A DNA stretch of 64,000 nucleotides from positions 434,001 to 498,000 of the forward strand of contig NZ_CP100595.1 of assembly GCF_024267655.1 (NCBI RefSeq), written 5' to 3'. Of the stretch, positions 46,258-54,394 are shown piece after piece. Under the pieces are notes generated by a model. That model had not been told where the DNA came from, made no database searches, and saw nothing but the letters and a program-made list of their open reading frames with translations. The stretch's first letter is position 1, and every line of letters starts with the position of its first letter. The position numbers were made by a program, and so were the translations under genes. The stretch comes from Arcobacter roscoffensis. GTDB lineage: Bacteria > Campylobacterota > Campylobacteria > Campylobacterales > Arcobacteraceae.

Positions 46258-47337
46258 TTATCTATGATTTGTATTAAATCTATTTTCAATTGATTTAGCA
46301 TATTTAGACATACTAAAACAAATAACCCAATATATCATTGTTACGAAAACATAACCTTCTGTTTCAAATCCTAACCAGTTTGTATCACTATTTGTAAGTG
46401 TTACCATTGCAAGAACATCAAATAATCCAATAATCAAAATAAGAGTTGTATCTTTGAATAGTGAAATAAATGAACCAACAATATTTGGAATAGAAATTTT
46501 TAATGCTTGTGGTAAGATTACTAATCCCATCTTTTTCCAATAAGTTAAACCTAAAGCATCTGCTGCTTCATATTGTCCTTTTGGAATAGCTTGTAATCCA
46601 CCTCTTATAACCTCTGCTATATATGCAGCTTGGAATAAAGTAATACCAATTAATGCTCTTAGTAATTTATCAAAATCCATTCCCTCAGGGAAGAATAAAG
46701 GTAAGATTACAGATGCCATAAATAAAATAGTAATTAAAGGAACCCCTCTAATAAACTCAATATATATAATAGATATTGTTCTAATAATTGGCATATCAGA
46801 TTGTCTTCCTAGTGCAAAAATAATACCTATAGGAAAAGAAGCAATAATACCAACAGATGCAACAATAATAGTAAGTAGTAATCCACCCCATTTATCAGTT
46901 TCAACTACTTCTAAACCAAATCCACCTGCAACTAAAATATAAGTAATTACAGGGAAAGAAAGAATGATAAAAGCTTTAACTTTTATATTATCTATCATTT
47001 TAAATGCAATTACATAAACAACAAAAATAAATAAAGCTAAGTTAGGTCTCCAGTATAATTCTTCTGGATAGAAACCATAAATAAACTGATTGAATTTCTC
47101 AAAAATAAAAATCCATCTAGCACCATCTTTTGTAATCTCTTCTTTTGTACCACTCCATGTAGCATCAAAAATCATCCAATCTAATAAAGGAGGAACAATT
47201 AGATAAAGAAAATAAAATGATACTAATGTTAAAACTGTACTAAGAATAGAATTAAATAAATTCTCTTTTGCCCAGTGAATAATACCTTTTGTACTTGAAG
47301 GAGCAGGTCTTGCTTCTAGTTTTTCATAAATAGCCAT
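46258..47337 (-). CDS. aapM: Amino-acid ABC transporter permease (AapM type)
   Basis: A 359-residue permease with a long N-terminal extension, as in AapM/BztC, and the HisMQ-type domain. The EAA loop reads EAADALGLTYWKKMGLVILPQA and QAAYIAEVIRGGLQAIPKGQ precedes it. With AapQ it forms the channel for acidic and other L-amino acids. It overlaps aapQ by 1 bp. Confidence 0.92.
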   Translation of the reverse strand: MAIYEKLEARPAPSSTKGIIHWAKENLFNSILSTVLTLVSFYFLYLIVPPLLDWMIFDATWSGTKEEITKDGARWIFIFEKFNQFIYGFYPEELYWRPNLALFIFVVYVIAFKMIDNIKVKAFIILSFPVITYILVAGGFGLEVVETDKWGGLLLTIIVASVGIIASFPIGIIFALGRQSDMPIIRTISIIYIEFIRGVPLITILFMASVILPLFFPEGMDFDKLLRALIGITLFQAAYIAEVIRGGLQAIPKGQYEAADALGLTYWKKMGLVILPQALKISIPNIVGSFISLFKDTTLILIIGLFDVLAMVTLTNSDTNWLGFETEGYVFVTMIYWVICFSMSKYAKSIENRFNTNHR

Positions 47338-48521
47338 TATCTCTCCTTTATTTGCATTTTTTTATTTGCATAGTTCATTAGTACTGAAATAAGAATACTT
47401 AACGTTAAATAAACTGCCATTGTCATTAAGATAATTTCAATTGCTTGTCCCACTTGATTTAGTGAAGTACCTGAGAAAATAGTTACTAACTCTGGATAAC
47501 CAATAGCTGTAGCTAGTGATGAATTTTTTACTAAATTTAGATACTGATTAATTACAGGTGGAATAATAACTCTTAATGCTTGTGGTAAAACAACTTTTTT
47601 AAGAATAATATAGTCTTTTAATCCTAAAGCATGAGCAGCTTCTTTTTGTCCTTTTGGAACAGCTTCAATACCAGCTCTTACGGCTTCTGCTATATAAGTA
47701 GCAGTATAAATACTAAGTGCAAAAGCTAAGGCAAGTAGTTCTGGAATTAGTGTCCATCCACCTCTAAAGTTAAAACCTTTTAACTGTGCATACTCTAATG
47801 TAGCAGGTGTACCACTTAAAAAATAAACTAAAACAGGTGCACCTATTAAAATTGCTAGAGAAGTTCCAAATAAGGGAAACTCTTCTCCTGTTTCATCATG
47901 TCTTTTTTTGGCCCAATTTGATAGATAAATAACAGCAACAATAGCTAATACAAAAGCAATTATAACTGCAATAAAACCACTTTCTAAAATAGGCTTAGGA
48001 ATATATAAACCACGATTATTAAAAAAAATAGAGTCAAAAAAAGAAATACTTTGTCTTGGACTTGGTAGGGCTGCTAAAACAACGTTATACCAAAAAAGAA
48101 TTTGTAAAAGAATAGGGATATTTCTAAATGTCTCAACATATACCATTGATAGTTTTGAAACCATCCAGTTTTTTGAAAGTCTACCAATACCTACTAGTAA
48201 ACCAATAAGAGTTGCGAAGATAATACCAATAGCAGAAACTAAAATTGTATTTAATAAACCAACTATAAATACTTTTCCATGGGTATCTGATTCATCATAT
48301 GCAATTAATGATTGTAAAATTCCAAAACCAGCTTCACTGCCTAAGAAATCAAAACCTGTATTAATTCCACGTTTTTCTATATTTATAAACATATTATTTA
48401 AAACAAAATATGTAAATAAAAATATTGCTGCAAGTGCCATTACTTGATAAATAATTGCTCTGTTTTCAGGATTGTTATAAAATGCACTTGAAAGCATTGG
48501 GGGTTTATTTTTTTTATTCAT
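47337..48521 (-). CDS. aapQ: Amino-acid ABC transporter permease (AapQ type)
   Basis: A 394-residue permease with about eight membrane segments. The domain is split by a periplasmic insert, as in AapQ/BztB. The conserved loop is EAAHALGLKDYIILKKVVLPQA, preceded by YIAEAVRAGIEAVPKGQ. The gene follows a strong hairpin after the binding-protein gene and starts the permease part of the operon. Confidence 0.92.
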   Translation of the reverse strand: MNKKNKPPMLSSAFYNNPENRAIIYQVMALAAIFLFTYFVLNNMFINIEKRGINTGFDFLGSEAGFGILQSLIAYDESDTHGKVFIVGLLNTILVSAIGIIFATLIGLLVGIGRLSKNWMVSKLSMVYVETFRNIPILLQILFWYNVVLAALPSPRQSISFFDSIFFNNRGLYIPKPILESGFIAVIIAFVLAIVAVIYLSNWAKKRHDETGEEFPLFGTSLAILIGAPVLVYFLSGTPATLEYAQLKGFNFRGGWTLIPELLALAFALSIYTATYIAEAVRAGIEAVPKGQKEAAHALGLKDYIILKKVVLPQALRVIIPPVINQYLNLVKNSSLATAIGYPELVTIFSGTSLNQVGQAIEIILMTMAVYLTLSILISVLMNYANKKMQIKER

Positions 48522-48534
48522 TTTTTTACCTTAT

Positions 48535-48556
48535 AAAAAAGGGGGATTAATCCCCC
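48535..48556 (-). terminator. Attenuating terminator between aapJ and aapQ
   Basis: On the minus strand GGGGGATT pairs with AATCCCCC (a perfect 16-bp palindrome at 48541-48556) and is followed by TTTTTT (48535-48540). It lies right after the binding-protein gene. Such hairpins usually keep binding protein in excess over the permease by partial termination. Confidence 0.85.
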
Positions 48557-48597
48557 TTGATTTGATAGAATTTAATATTCTAAAGTATTAGATAAGA

Positions 48598-49614
48598 TTA
48601 TCTAATTGGTGCTCCATACTGTAAACCACCATCAGTCCAAAGTTTATTTAAACCTCTATCAATTTTAAGTGGAGAGTTAGCCCCAACATTTCTTTCAAAT
48701 GATTCTCCATAATTTCCAACATTTTTAATAATGTTATATGCCCATTTTGCATCTAAACCTAAGTTTTCACCAGCTTTTCCTGATTCTCCTAAGATTCTTT
48801 TAATACCTGGATTTTTAGATTTTAACATTGAGTCTACATTTGCTTGAGTGATTCCAAACTCTTCTGCATTAAGCATTGCAATATGCGACCATTTTACGAT
48901 ATTAAACCATTTATCATCACCTTGTCTTACAACAGGTCCTAATGGCTCTTTTGAAATAATTTCAGGAAGTACTTTTACAGAATTTGGATCTTTTACTTTT
49001 AATACTAAACCATAAAGTTGTGAAGCATCAGAAGTTACAACATCACATCTTCCAGATTTAAATCCTTCAATAGTTTGACCAGATGTATCGTAAGTGATTG
49101 GTTTATAAGTCATTTTGTTAGCTTTAAAGTAGTCAGTTAAGTTAAGCTCAGTTGTAGTTCCTGCTTGAATACAAACTGTAGCACCATCTAACTCTTTTGC
49201 TGAATTTACACCAATATCCTTGTTGATTAAGAAACCTTGACCATCTTAGTAGTTTACACCAGCAAAGTTAAGACCTAAAGATGTATCTCTTGTATTAGTC
49301 CAAGTAGTTGATCTAGATAATAAATCGATTTCACCACTTTGTAATGCCGTAAATCTCTCTTTAGCAGTTAAAGCTACATACTTAACCTTTGATGGATCAC
49401 CAAAAACAGCAGATGCAACAGCTTTACACATATCAACATCTAAACCTTTCCATTGTCCACTAGAATCAGTTGCAGAAAAACCAGCAATACCAGTAGATAC
49501 ACCACAATTTAAAACACCTTTTTTCTTAACAGAATCTAATGTATCTGCTGTAGAAACACTTGCTAATAAAGCTACCGATGCTATACTTAATGAAGCAGTT
49601 TTTAAAAATCTCAT
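48598..49614 (-). pseudogene. aapJ: AapJ-type amino-acid-binding protein gene with one in-frame stop
   Basis: In one continuous frame this encodes a 338-codon periplasmic binding protein with a signal peptide (about residues 1-23). KGVLNCGVSTGIAGFSATD, ERFTALQSGEIDLLSRSTTWT, CIQAGTTTELNLTDYF and EGFKSGRCDVVTSDASQLYG are typical of AapJ/BztA, which binds Glu/Asp and other L-amino acids. A single TAA (minus strand, 49246-49248) interrupts the gene after GVNY, where the family usually has a second Tyr (YYDGQGF). No frameshift is seen and the rest is intact, ending in GLQYGAPIR. The downstream permease and ATPase genes are intact. This is a recent nonsense mutation, a read-through site or a sequence error. 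Confidence 0.85.
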
Positions 49615-49826
49615 TTCTCATCCTTAAAGTTTATTTTGTAAATTCTAGATTTTGTAATTAATTGAATTTAACTTGTAATTCAGTATATTAGGTAAATATA
49701 GCATTTGGGTAGCAATTGTATATATAAAATAGACAATTTTGAAAGTTTTTGAAACTTTATTAAAATTAATAATAGACAAAAAAATTAAAAAGAAATAAAG
49801 TGTTTAATTAAAATAGGTAAATGAAT

Positions 49827-49851
49827 AAAAAGTCCTATTTATTGGGCTTTT
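49827..49851 (-). terminator. Terminator after cobA
   Basis: On the minus strand AAAAGCCC, an 8-nt loop and GGACTTTTT form a stem with one G-T pair and a T run, 25 bp past the cobA stop. The rest of the 261-bp gap upstream of aapJ is AT-rich and must hold the aapJ promoter, which I could not place with confidence. Confidence 0.6.
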
Positions 49852-49875
49852 GTGATTTTGAAGAAAAAAAATGGC

Positions 49876-50607
49876 TTAATTAAACCATTTTAATTCATTT
49901 CTTAAGTTTACTACTTCACCTACTATTATGATTGCAGGACTTTGAGCTTCTTTTGATTTTGAAACAATGTTGCTTAATGTTCCAGTTGTTACTTTTTGGT
50001 CTTTAGTTGTACCATTTGAGATTATAGCACATGGATAATCTTCTTTTTTACCCACTTCTAAAAGTTTACCAACAATTAATTCAATATTATGTAATCCCAT
50101 TAAAAATACAATAGTCTCATCTTCTATAAAACTATCCCAATTTATTTTGGCGATATTATCACTGCTTTTTCTATGACCTGTAACAACTCTAAAAGAAGGA
50201 GTAACTCCTCTATGTGTAATAGGTATACCAGCATAAGCAGGTACTGAAATAGCTGAGGTAACTCCTGGTATGATTTCAAACTTTATATCTCTTTGTTTTA
50301 AATATAAAGCTTCTTCTCCACCTCTACCAAATACAAAAGGATCTCCACCCTTTAGTCTTACAACATTTTCGTACTTTAAAGCACTTTGATAAATAAGTTC
50401 ATTTATTTCATCTTGAGGAACTCTATGGTTTCCCTTTTCTTTTCCTACAAAAATAAGCTTTGCATCTTTTTTTGCTTCTTTTAATATTTCGATATTTGCT
50501 AATCTATCATATATTATTACATCAGCATTTTGTACAACTCTTAATGCTTTTATTGTCATAAGTTCTATATCTCCAGGACCTGCTCCTGTTAAATATACCT
50601 TCGCCAT
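49876..50607 (-). CDS. cobA: Uroporphyrinogen-III C-methyltransferase
   Basis: A 243-residue SAM-dependent enzyme. The N-terminal GAGPGDIELMT motif, VRLKGGDPFVFGRGGEE and GVTSAISVPAYAGIPITHRG are family signatures. It methylates uroporphyrinogen III at C-2 and C-7 to give precorrin-2 for sirohaem, cobalamin or haem d1. No CysG dehydrogenase part is fused. It is 105 bp after the PilJ-domain gene. Confidence 0.95.
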   Translation of the reverse strand: MAKVYLTGAGPGDIELMTIKALRVVQNADVIIYDRLANIEILKEAKKDAKLIFVGKEKGNHRVPQDEINELIYQSALKYENVVRLKGGDPFVFGRGGEEALYLKQRDIKFEIIPGVTSAISVPAYAGIPITHRGVTPSFRVVTGHRKSSDNIAKINWDSFIEDETIVFLMGLHNIELIVGKLLEVGKKEDYPCAIISNGTTKDQKVTTGTLSNIVSKSKEAQSPAIIIVGEVVNLRNELKWFN

Positions 50608-50698
50608 TTTATACCTTAATTAAATTTTTGAAAGTATACTAGATTATACCTTATAGTATTATAGTGTATTAAAATACTAGGGATTAGAATATGTGTTT

Positions 50699-50727
50699 TG
50701 CAAAACTCTATATTAATGAGTTTTGCA
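50699..50727 (-). terminator. Perfect hairpin at the end of the PilJ-domain gene
   Basis: TGCAAAACTC and GAGTTTTGCA form a 10-bp stem around a 9-nt loop and include the stop codon at 50713-50715. No T run follows on the minus strand, so it may stabilise the message end rather than terminate. Confidence 0.4.
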
Positions 50728-51693
50728 GTTGTTTATTAAAGAGTCCAATTGTTTTTTTAATTCTTGAAGTTTTTTTGATGAATTGATTAGTTCTTCTTGT
50801 GATTCAATAACCATATCTTCACTTTTGTTTAATTGCTGTGATGAGATATTTGTATTATTGTTAAGTTCATCAAGAATTTCATCAAATTCATTTGTGATTT
50901 CTTCAAGTTTTTTTGAAGCGCTACTTGAGTATTCAACGGCTGAATTCACTTTATTTATAAAACAGTTAATTGTATCTGTTGCTTCAACAATCTCTTTTTC
51001 TGCTTCAATCTTAATAGGAACTAAAGGTTCATTCCCTTCACTTTGAACAACTTTCTTTGAATACTCTAAGAACTTCTTAGCATTTACTTCCATTTTTTTT
51101 AATTGAGAGAAACTATATATGATTAGGAATATTATGATTAACGCAAAGACATATTGCATATATTGTATGTATTGAGATTTTCCTTCTGTATATGTTGTAT
51201 ACATTGATACAAGTTTATCAACTTCTTCCAAAAGATGATTGTTTGTTTTATAAATAGTATTAACAATACTTTTTAATTCTTTTTCATTATTTAAATCTCT
51301 TTTTAAAGATAACTCTTTAAATCTATTTATATTGTTATAAAAGTTATTCCATAAAATCTCAACTTTTGAAATTTGTGAAGCAATTTCATCTGTGGGAGCT
51401 TTAAAAATACCAATTAGCTTATTACCATCTTTTAATGAATTCAGATTATAAATAAACTCTAAAGTTGCACTATCTAATTCTGTAAAAGAATAGGCATTAT
51501 TATGATATAAATAAAAAATATTTTTAGAAATCTTTTGCGTTAACATTCTTTCTTTACCCGCAATGTTAATTACTAAGGCATCTTTTTTATTTTTATCACT
51601 TAAGTAAACAGTAGTTGCAATAATTATAGTCATCAATATAATAAATAAAATACCTATGACTCTTATTTTTCTTCCGATTGTATTTTGGTTCAT
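50713..51693 (-). CDS. PilJ-domain membrane sensor without recognised output domain
   Basis: A 326-residue protein with two membrane helices (about 10-31 and 180-202) flanking a periplasmic helical domain. The start of that domain, VINIAGKERMLTQKISKN, matches the PilJ/NarX-type P-box, which senses nitrate or nitrite in NarX. The cytoplasmic part is a coiled coil rich in Ser/Asn/Glu; it lacks the MCP hairpin tip, histidine kinase and GGDEF domains. It overlaps the Crp/Fnr regulator gene by 4 bp, so the two are translated together. It may regulate by protein contact. Confidence 0.78.
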   Translation of the reverse strand: MNQNTIGRKIRVIGILFIILMTIIIATTVYLSDKNKKDALVINIAGKERMLTQKISKNIFYLYHNNAYSFTELDSATLEFIYNLNSLKDGNKLIGIFKAPTDEIASQISKVEILWNNFYNNINRFKELSLKRDLNNEKELKSIVNTIYKTNNHLLEEVDKLVSMYTTYTEGKSQYIQYMQYVFALIIIFLIIYSFSQLKKMEVNAKKFLEYSKKVVQSEGNEPLVPIKIEAEKEIVEATDTINCFINKVNSAVEYSSSASKKLEEITNEFDEILDELNNNTNISSQQLNKSEDMVIESQEELINSSKKLQELKKQLDSLINNCKTH

Positions 51694-52355
51694 ACTCCTA
51701 CTCCTCTAAAAGTAGATGTTAATTCTTCTTTATTTATGATTTTCACTTTTCCGCTTTCTATTTCTATAGTTTCATTTCTAACTAGTCTTTTTAGTACTCT
51801 AGATAGAGTTTCAGGTTGAATATGTAACATGAATGAGACTTCTTGTCTTTTTAATTTATTAAACATTTCAAGGTCTTGGTTAAGCATAAAAGCAACTTTT
51901 GCAGTTGCGTCAAATACAAGTTCTCTATTTACAATACATTGTAACTGATGGGTTTTTTCTAAAAGAATTTCCATTAAATCCATAGTTAAAATATTTTTTG
52001 ATAAAAAAAGTTCTTGAAACTTTTTAAAGTCAATTGATAAAATAGTTGAATCTTCTGTGAACTCTGCATTTGAAAAACAGTAAATTTCATCATTTCTTAA
52101 TGAAATTAGTTCAGAAATCATTGAGTTCTCATAGATATGATATAAAAAAATATCATTGTCAAATTTATCAACTTTATATATTTTAATTAAACCTTTTACT
52201 AAAAAAAGTAAATTATTTAAAGAATCACTTTCATAGTATAAAATGGAGTCTTTTGGGTAGTTTATTACATTTGAAATAGATGACATTTCATCAATTTGTT
52301 CATCGCTTAAACTATTAAAAAAACTTATTTTTGAGATGGTTTCTTGTATTCTCAA
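51690..52355 (-). CDS. Crp/Fnr-family regulator with FNR-like recognition helix
   Basis: A 221-residue regulator with a cNMP-binding-type beta-barrel (about 15-120), dimer helix and winged helix-turn-helix. The recognition helix QPETLSRVLKRL has the E..SR pattern that FNR uses to read TTGA half-sites. The N-terminal Cys set of the FNR iron-sulfur cluster is absent, so it is not a classic oxygen sensor. FNR-like boxes TTGAY-N4-GTCAA lie before napA and nrfH. It and the PilJ sensor may control those operons. In other Campylobacterota NssR and similar Crp/Fnr proteins control nitrosative or nitrogen-oxide responses. Confidence 0.85.
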   Translation of the reverse strand: MRIQETISKISFFNSLSDEQIDEMSSISNVINYPKDSILYYESDSLNNLLFLVKGLIKIYKVDKFDNDIFLYHIYENSMISELISLRNDEIYCFSNAEFTEDSTILSIDFKKFQELFLSKNILTMDLMEILLEKTHQLQCIVNRELVFDATAKVAFMLNQDLEMFNKLKRQEVSFMLHIQPETLSRVLKRLVRNETIEIESGKVKIINKEELTSTFRGVGV

Positions 52356-52442
52356 TTTGAACCTTTTAATTTGTTAGATTTAAGCTATTGTATATTATCC
52401 TACAAAAAAAATAAATTAAATGAAACATTTATAAGGTATAAA

Positions 52443-53360
52443 ATGAGTTTTAAAAAATATATAAAAGCAGTTGGAACAGGGCCTAAAGGTAATAGAGAAC
52501 TTGAAGAAGATGAGATTATTGATGCAATTAAATTAATATTAAATAGAGATGTTACAGATGCACAAATAGGAGCTTTTTTAGTAGCTTGGAGAACAAAGTT
52601 TGAAACAATAGGTGAATTAAAAGGAACTGTAAAAGCTCTTAAATCTTTTATGAATCCAAAAAAAGTTGAGGACTCTATGGAACTTGGATATTCTTTTGAT
52701 GGTAGAGTGAAGAACCCATTTCTATTTCCATTATTTGATGGTATTCTTGAAGAATTTTATCAAAAAAACAAAGATATAAGAAAATTAAACCTTGTTATTT
52801 CAGGTGATTTTGTGCAACCTGCAAAAAATGGACTAACAACTAAAGAAATATTTGAAAATCTTGACCTAGGTCGATTTTTATTCTACTTTAATAGGATAGA
52901 ATACTTAAATAAGTTGAGTGATTTAACAACTTTAAGACATGAATTAGGACTTAGAACAGCTTTTAATACAGTAGAAAAGCTTTTAAATCCAGGTTTAAGT
53001 GAATATGGTGTGACAACGGCATTTCATAAACCATATGTTCAAAAATATTTAGATATTTTTGAAGAAGATTTTAAAGAAGTTATTGTAGTTAAAGCAAGTG
53101 AAGGTAGTCCTGAGGTGTTTAAAAATGGTAAGTTTTGGAGAAAAGTTGAAAATGAAATTGTAGAGACATCTTTTGATTTAAAAAACTATGGTGTTTTCTA
53201 TGACAAGGAATTTGATAAAATCACTTTAAATGAAGCTTTAAATATAGTTAAAAACCCAGATGATGCGATATTAAGACTAGCAAAGTTTAATGTAGCTTTA
53301 TACTTAGTATTTTCAAACAGAGTAAAAACTCTAGAAGAAGCTTGGGAAAGGTTAAATTAA
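52443..53360 (+). CDS. TrpD2/YbiB-like glycosyl-transferase-family protein
   Basis: A 305-residue protein of the anthranilate-phosphoribosyltransferase fold. The start at 52443 is chosen over 52344 because AAGGT lies upstream and the longer form overlaps the divergent regulator. The N-terminal helical part reads GTGPKGNRELEEDEI and VTDAQIGAFLVAWRTK, and later LRHELGLRTAFNTVEKLLNP resembles the TrpD 'R.lG.RT..N.l.pL.NP' motif. The GTGGD PRPP loop of true TrpD is not seen, so it fits TrpD2/YbiB, a non-tryptophan family with nucleic-acid binding reported. It is followed by moaA. Confidence 0.82.
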   Translation: MSFKKYIKAVGTGPKGNRELEEDEIIDAIKLILNRDVTDAQIGAFLVAWRTKFETIGELKGTVKALKSFMNPKKVEDSMELGYSFDGRVKNPFLFPLFDGILEEFYQKNKDIRKLNLVISGDFVQPAKNGLTTKEIFENLDLGRFLFYFNRIEYLNKLSDLTTLRHELGLRTAFNTVEKLLNPGLSEYGVTTAFHKPYVQKYLDIFEEDFKEVIVVKASEGSPEVFKNGKFWRKVENEIVETSFDLKNYGVFYDKEFDKITLNEALNIVKNPDDAILRLAKFNVALYLVFSNRVKTLEEAWERLN

Positions 53361-53420
53361 TTTTACCTTTTAAGGAAAATTATATTATGCTTCAAACATA
53401 AGAAAATTTAGGATAAGAAA

Positions 53421-54392
53421 ATGTTAATTGACGGATTTGGAAGAAAAGTAGATTATTTAAGAGTATCAGTTACAGAAAGATGTAATTTTAGATGTCAGTA
53501 CTGTATGCCTGAAAAACCTTTTTCTTGGGTTCCAAAAGAGAATCTACTTTCATATGAAGATTTATTTAAATTTATAAAAGTTGCAATTGACGAGGGAATA
53601 AAAAAAGTAAGAATCACAGGTGGAGAACCACTTCTTCGTGAGGGTTTAGACGAATTTATAAAAATGGTTTATGATTATAAAAACGATATAGATTTAGCCT
53701 TAACTACAAATGGTTTTTTACTTCCAAAAGCAGCTCAAAAATTAAAAGATGCAGGACTTAAAAGAATTAATATTTCATTGGATTCTTTAAACCCTGCTAC
53801 TGCTTCTAAAATTGCACAAAAAAATGTACTTGAGACTGTTTTAAAAGGTATTCAAGCAGCAGATGATGCAGGCTTAAAAATAAAAATAAATTGTGTTCCT
53901 ATTAAAGGAATAAATGATGAAGATGTTCTTGAGGTATTAGATTTTTGTAAAGAAAAAGGCTATACTGTAAGATTTATTGAATTTATGGAAAATCATCATG
54001 CAAAAGATGGTGCAAAAGGTTTAAATTCAGATGAAATTAAACAAAGGGTTTCAAAAAAATATGAAAACTTTGAAATAGTTCCAAGAGATACAAGCTCACC
54101 AGCACAATATTATAAGCTTGAAGATGGATATGAGTTTGGTATTATTGAGCCACACAAAGATGATTTCTGTTCAGCATGTAATAGGATTAGACTAACTGCT
54201 GAGGGTTATTTAATTCCATGTTTATATTTTGAAGATGCAATGAGTATAAAAGATGCAGTAAGAGCAAATAAAATTGATGAAGCCACTGCTATTTTGAAAA
54301 AAGTTTTAGAAGATAAGCCAGAAAAAAATAAATGGTCAGTTAAAGATGATAATGAAGTATCATCAAGAGCTTTTTACCAAACAGGTGGATAA
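53421..54392 (+). CDS. moaA: GTP 3',8-cyclase (molybdenum cofactor biosynthesis)
   Basis: A 323-residue radical SAM enzyme. The N-terminal cluster is CNFRCQYC and the C-terminal one [18 protein letters not shown]. The GGEPLLR SAM-binding motif is present. The C-terminal GG tail, needed for activity in the family, is present as QTGG. It starts molybdopterin synthesis for NapA and other Mo enzymes. Confidence 0.97.
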   Translation: MLIDGFGRKVDYLRVSVTERCNFRCQYCMPEKPFSWVPKENLLSYEDLFKFIKVAIDEGIKKVRITGGEPLLREGLDEFIKMVYDYKNDIDLALTTNGFLLPKAAQKLKDAGLKRINISLDSLNPATASKIAQKNVLETVLKGIQAADDAGLKIKINCVPIKGINDEDVLEVLDFCKEKGYTVRFIEFMENHHAKDGAKGLNSDEIKQRVSKKYENFEIVPRDTSSPAQYYKLEDGYEFGIIEPHKDDFCSACNRIRLTAEGYLIPCLYFEDAMSIKDAVRANKIDEATAILKKVLEDKPEKNKWSVKDDNEVSSRAFYQTGG

Positions 54393-54394
54393 AT

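Noticed and set aside
48598-49113. Separate 171-residue gene starting inside the aapJ region
   Set aside because: Its frame joins the upstream 122-residue part through a single TAA, and both are halves of one binding protein. The internal ATG has no ribosome site of note.
51690-52355. Calling the regulator a true oxygen-sensing FNR
   Set aside because: The N-terminal cysteines that hold the FNR iron-sulfur cluster are missing; only the DNA-reading helix is FNR-like.
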